Positions 61,257-64,000 of a stretch of DNA of 64,000 nt are shown here, piece by piece. This DNA comes from Oxyruncus cristatus (taxonomy: Eukaryota; Chordata; Aves; Passeriformes; Cotingidae). The notes under the pieces were generated by a model. The model was not told the DNA's origin. It saw only the letters and a program-made list of their open reading frames with translations, and did not search any database. Made by a program: the position numbers and the translations under genes. The stretch spans positions 2,060,481 to 2,124,480 of the forward strand of contig VXAY01004337.1 of the NCBI GenBank assembly GCA_013399855.1, in the 5' to 3' direction. Each line of letters opens with the position of its first letter. Within the stretch, counting starts at the first letter, position 1.

Positions 61257-62811
61257 GTACTTTTCATACAGAATAACCAACCAGTATTTAGCCATCTACT
61301 ACCTGTCCAGATATTACCTATAGCTAATAAAACACTTTGGATTAATTCCCTTTACTAAATACTGTTTCTTGTAACTGTTACCTACTCATTTACCAGTTTC
61401 CCTTAGACAAATGCAACCACTGCAACTCAGATAAGAGTTACCAATTTTGTAAACAGCTTTACTAGGACTTTTTTTTTTTTAACATGTGAAGATAATAATT
61501 ACTTATCATCTTAAGGCAATGCAGATTAACTCCCAAATATATAGAGTGCTTTCTACTTTTTTTAGGCATCAGCTACTAGATAACTAGTTTGAATTGAATA
61601 TGAATGATTTGTGGTAAGAATATCATCACATCTAATGAAGGAGCTTTGATTGCTCAACTATAAAATGAAGAGGAAAAGCCAACATATGAAGGAAGGAGAA
61701 GGGAAATACAACTCAAAATCGTGTTGTTAAGCTATTGGAATTGACATGCTAAGAGCAGTTGTTTGCTACCCTGAATTACCTATGCATACTGAGACTTAAA
61801 TGGATAACGAGATATTTCAATTAATCATGGACTTGGATCACAAGAAGCAACAGGACTGTAAACCCATCCTGTTCATCAATCTCAGTGTAAACAGGAGAAT
61901 TGCCTTTGAAATCAATGCATACAAACTAACTTTACAGCCCTCCAAGTGAGTAAAAAACTCAGGCATTTTATCTTTCCCCATCAATGTATTTTCATCAGTT
62001 GACTTGCCCATTCTACACTAAATGCCCACAGCCTTGAAGGTCTCCTACCTGTGAAAGCAATAAGTGTTAAAAGTCTTTTCACATACTAAATCAATGTTTG
62101 TGGGGGGCTGTCTTTTGCATTTCTCTCACACCAGGAACACTGTGTTCTTCCCTGAGATTTTGACATGGGACGAATGTGCAGCTGGACCTGTTATGGTACA
62201 ACATAGTGTGATAAAGTGAATTCTGACAAGACGGAATCTACTGAAACTGGAGATTGGAAGAAACCATTTAATAGGCCTTAACCATGCTATGAAGCTTTAA
62301 ATAACAAGGAAGGATGTTAGAGGTGTGGAGGCATGTGCTATAGCTATCAGTTGTCTTCGAATTAGGCTGCAGATTTGCTTGGCCATTTTGGGACCAGCTG
62401 CAAACTGGGAAATAGGGAAGTAGAGTCCTGCTATATGTCTGCAGCAGTAATATTCCAGATTATTAACTTGCTTTCTCTTTTAACAGTTTTAATGGATCAT
62501 TTTGTATAAATTTCTATAAATCATGAAAACTCAAATCTTGTTAAAAAAGCGAAAGTACGTTTTTACTCTGTAAACCAGGTGATTACTTTGTGTTTGTAAT
62601 TTTGTACTCTTCTTAAATGCAATAGATAGAGTTTTTAGTCACATTATTCACATAGTTTTTTACTTATTAAGAAGTTCGTTTGCAGAAACTAAGTTGCATT
62701 TATAAGATAAATATTATCCCATTAATAATCAGAAGGAATCAAACCTCTGAATTTTGTAGCAAAACTTCCAAATACTGGCTGCTGTGTAGCTCAAGCCTGT
62801 CTTTTGAAGAG
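61257..62811 (+). other. ANO6: ANO6 3' UTR and flank
   Basis: AT-rich sequence directly after the stop with no ORF of note and no repeat until the CR1 cluster. A canonical AATAAA lies 70 bp past the stop. Two TATAAA variants at about 62505-62518, followed by a GT-rich stretch near 62589, could serve a longer transcript. The true 3' end cannot be set from sequence alone. Confidence 0.6.
61326..61331 (+). promoter_or_regulatory. ANO6: canonical AATAAA poly(A) signal
   Basis: AATAAA lies 70 bp after the stop, with a U/GU-rich element (CTGTTTCTTGTAACTG) about 30 bp downstream. This suits a proximal cleavage site near 61345-61360. It is the only canonical hexamer I find between the stop and 62811. 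Confidence 0.6.
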
Positions 62812-63530
62812 AACCATACAGAACCATAGGATCATTTAGGTTGGAAAAGACCTAGAAGATCATCCAACCATCAACCCAAGACTGCCAAATCCATAACTTA
62901 ACCATGTCTTGGAGTGTGACATTTATATGTCTTTTAAGTATCACTCTCTGGGCCCAGCCATCCAGCCAGTTTTTTACCAGTGAACAGTAAAAAACTGTCC
63001 AAACCATGAGCATCAGCTCAGTATCCTTGGATGGATCCCATCCGACCCCAGAGGCTTGTGTATGTCTAAGTGGTGTAGCAGGTCACTGACCATTTCCCCT
63101 TGGATTACAGGGGCTTCCTTCTGCTCCCTGTCCCTGTGTCCCAGCTCAGGGGGCTGAGTACTCGGGGAGCCACTGGTCTTACTACTAAAGACTGAGGACA
63201 AGATAGCTTTAAGTACCTCAGCCTTTTCCTTGTTTGTTGTTACGGTGCTTCCCCCCCATATCCAATAATATAGAAAGAGTCTCCTTAGGCCTCCTTTTGT
63301 CACAAATGTATTTATAGAAACATTTTTCATTGTCTTTCACAGCAGTAGCCAGATGAAGTTCTAACTGTGGTTTGGCCCTTCTAATTTTCTCCCTGCATAA
63401 CCTCACAACATCCTTGTAGTACTCCTGAGCTGCCTGTCCCTTCTTCCAAAGGTTGTAAACTCTCCTTTTTTTTCATGATACCAGCCAAGGCTCTCTGTTC
63501 AGCCAGGTCAGACTTCTTTTCTTCTTTTTA
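62812..63530 (-). mobile_element. CR1 LINE with ORF2 remnant, internally deleted
   Basis: The + strand starts with GAACCATAGGATCATTTAGG and GGTTGGAAAAGACC, the antisense CR1 tail. From about 62955 the minus strand encodes CR1 reverse-transcriptase pieces: an AHGLD..VKNWLDGW-like piece, then, across a deletion, MVSDLLHHLDIHKPLGSDGI and, further upstream in the protein, CFYKYICDKRRPKETLS. The catalytic centre between these is missing, and frameshifts separate the pieces, so this copy is dead. CR1 is a non-LTR LINE, not a virus. Confidence 0.88.
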
Positions 63531-63680
63531 GTGTTCCAAGGATGGAGACTCCACAACCTCCCTGGGCAACCTGTGCCTGTGTTCAGTCACCCGCACAGTG
63601 AAAAGGTGTTTCAGTTTGTGACCACTGCTTCTGGTCCTGTCACTGCACATGGCATACCAAACTTTTGGTTAAAACAGTGT
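63530..63680 (-). mobile_element. second CR1 LINE 3' fragment
   Basis: GTGTTCCAAGGATGGAGACT, then CCACAACCTCCCTGGGCAAC and a TTTGTGACCACTGCTTCTGG block are antisense CR1 3'-UTR landmarks. In a single intact element they should lie left of the ORF2 part, so this is a separate insertion or a rearranged piece abutting the copy at 62812-63530. Confidence 0.75.
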
Positions 63681-64000
63681 TTCTGTCCAAAAAACTGTTT
63701 TGACTGTTTCAAGAAACAATTTTAGTGAAATACTCAGGACTTCCTTGTGCAAAATGAGTTGGGTTAGAAAGGACAGTCAGCTCCTTTTGTTCTTGGAGCT
63801 TTTGATTTTAGCTTTCAACGGGCCCTCTCCCATGTGCAGTGGTGTTCCGCTGAGAGATGCCATTTTCATTCTTCTATCAGTGATCACAGCACTAGTGTGC
63901 CTTAAATACCTTTCCAGATGTTGTGTTAGAGGGCTGGGGCAAGGAAGGAGGCATCCTTTGGTAAAGGGGGGGGGGGGGGCAGGCGGGCAAAGGGGGCGCA
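63681..64000. other. flanking DNA without gene
   Basis: No coding signal is visible. The last 40 bp are strongly G-rich, with a G14 run at 63966-63979, at the window edge. Confidence 0.7.
63966..63979. repeat. G14 homopolymer
   Basis: Fourteen consecutive G residues are followed by AGGCGGGC and AGGGGGCG. The run is prone to sequencing error and could form a G-quadruplex. Confidence 0.95.

Overview
The window is vertebrate nuclear DNA, almost certainly from a bird. It has long AT-rich introns with GT-AG splicing. The only interspersed repeat family I can recognise is the CR1 LINE, with the avian CR1 3' end (tandem ATTCTRTGAT-like octamers after a TTCCAACCC block). There are no Alu, B1 or L1 elements. 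A 44-base run of N marks an assembly gap. I cannot name the species.

The one gene I can support is ANO6 (anoctamin-6, TMEM16F), on the + strand. ANO6 is a Ca2+-activated phospholipid scramblase and ion channel. I reconstruct 19 coding exons, from 18651 to the stop codon at 61254-61256, totalling 2651 coding bases (882 whole residues plus a split first codon). All splice phases agree and no frame is broken. They match exons 2-20 of the 20-exon mammalian gene as I recall it. The first coding exon (start codon and acidic N-terminus) and the promoter are not in the window and should lie to the left.

Layout: 1-18650 is intron 1, with several CR1 fragments and simple tracts. 18651-36814 holds exons 2-5, the cytosolic N-terminal part, separated by two long introns (8.6 and 7.4 kb). 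37172-61256 holds exons 6-20: the rest of the cytosolic domain, the ten transmembrane helices, the extracellular loops and the C-terminus. From 61257 come the 3' UTR, with a canonical AATAAA at 61326, and flanking DNA that ends in a rearranged minus-strand CR1 cluster (62812-63680).

The encoded scramblase looks functional. All six acidic/Asn Ca2+-site residues on TM6, TM7 and TM8 are present, as are the pore-lining residues tied to the TMEM16F phenotype. The most notable gene-structure feature is intron 18, which must use a GC-AG splice pair to keep frame. I see no unknown multi-gene system. The remaining items are regulatory, repeat or relic hypotheses and are scored modestly.
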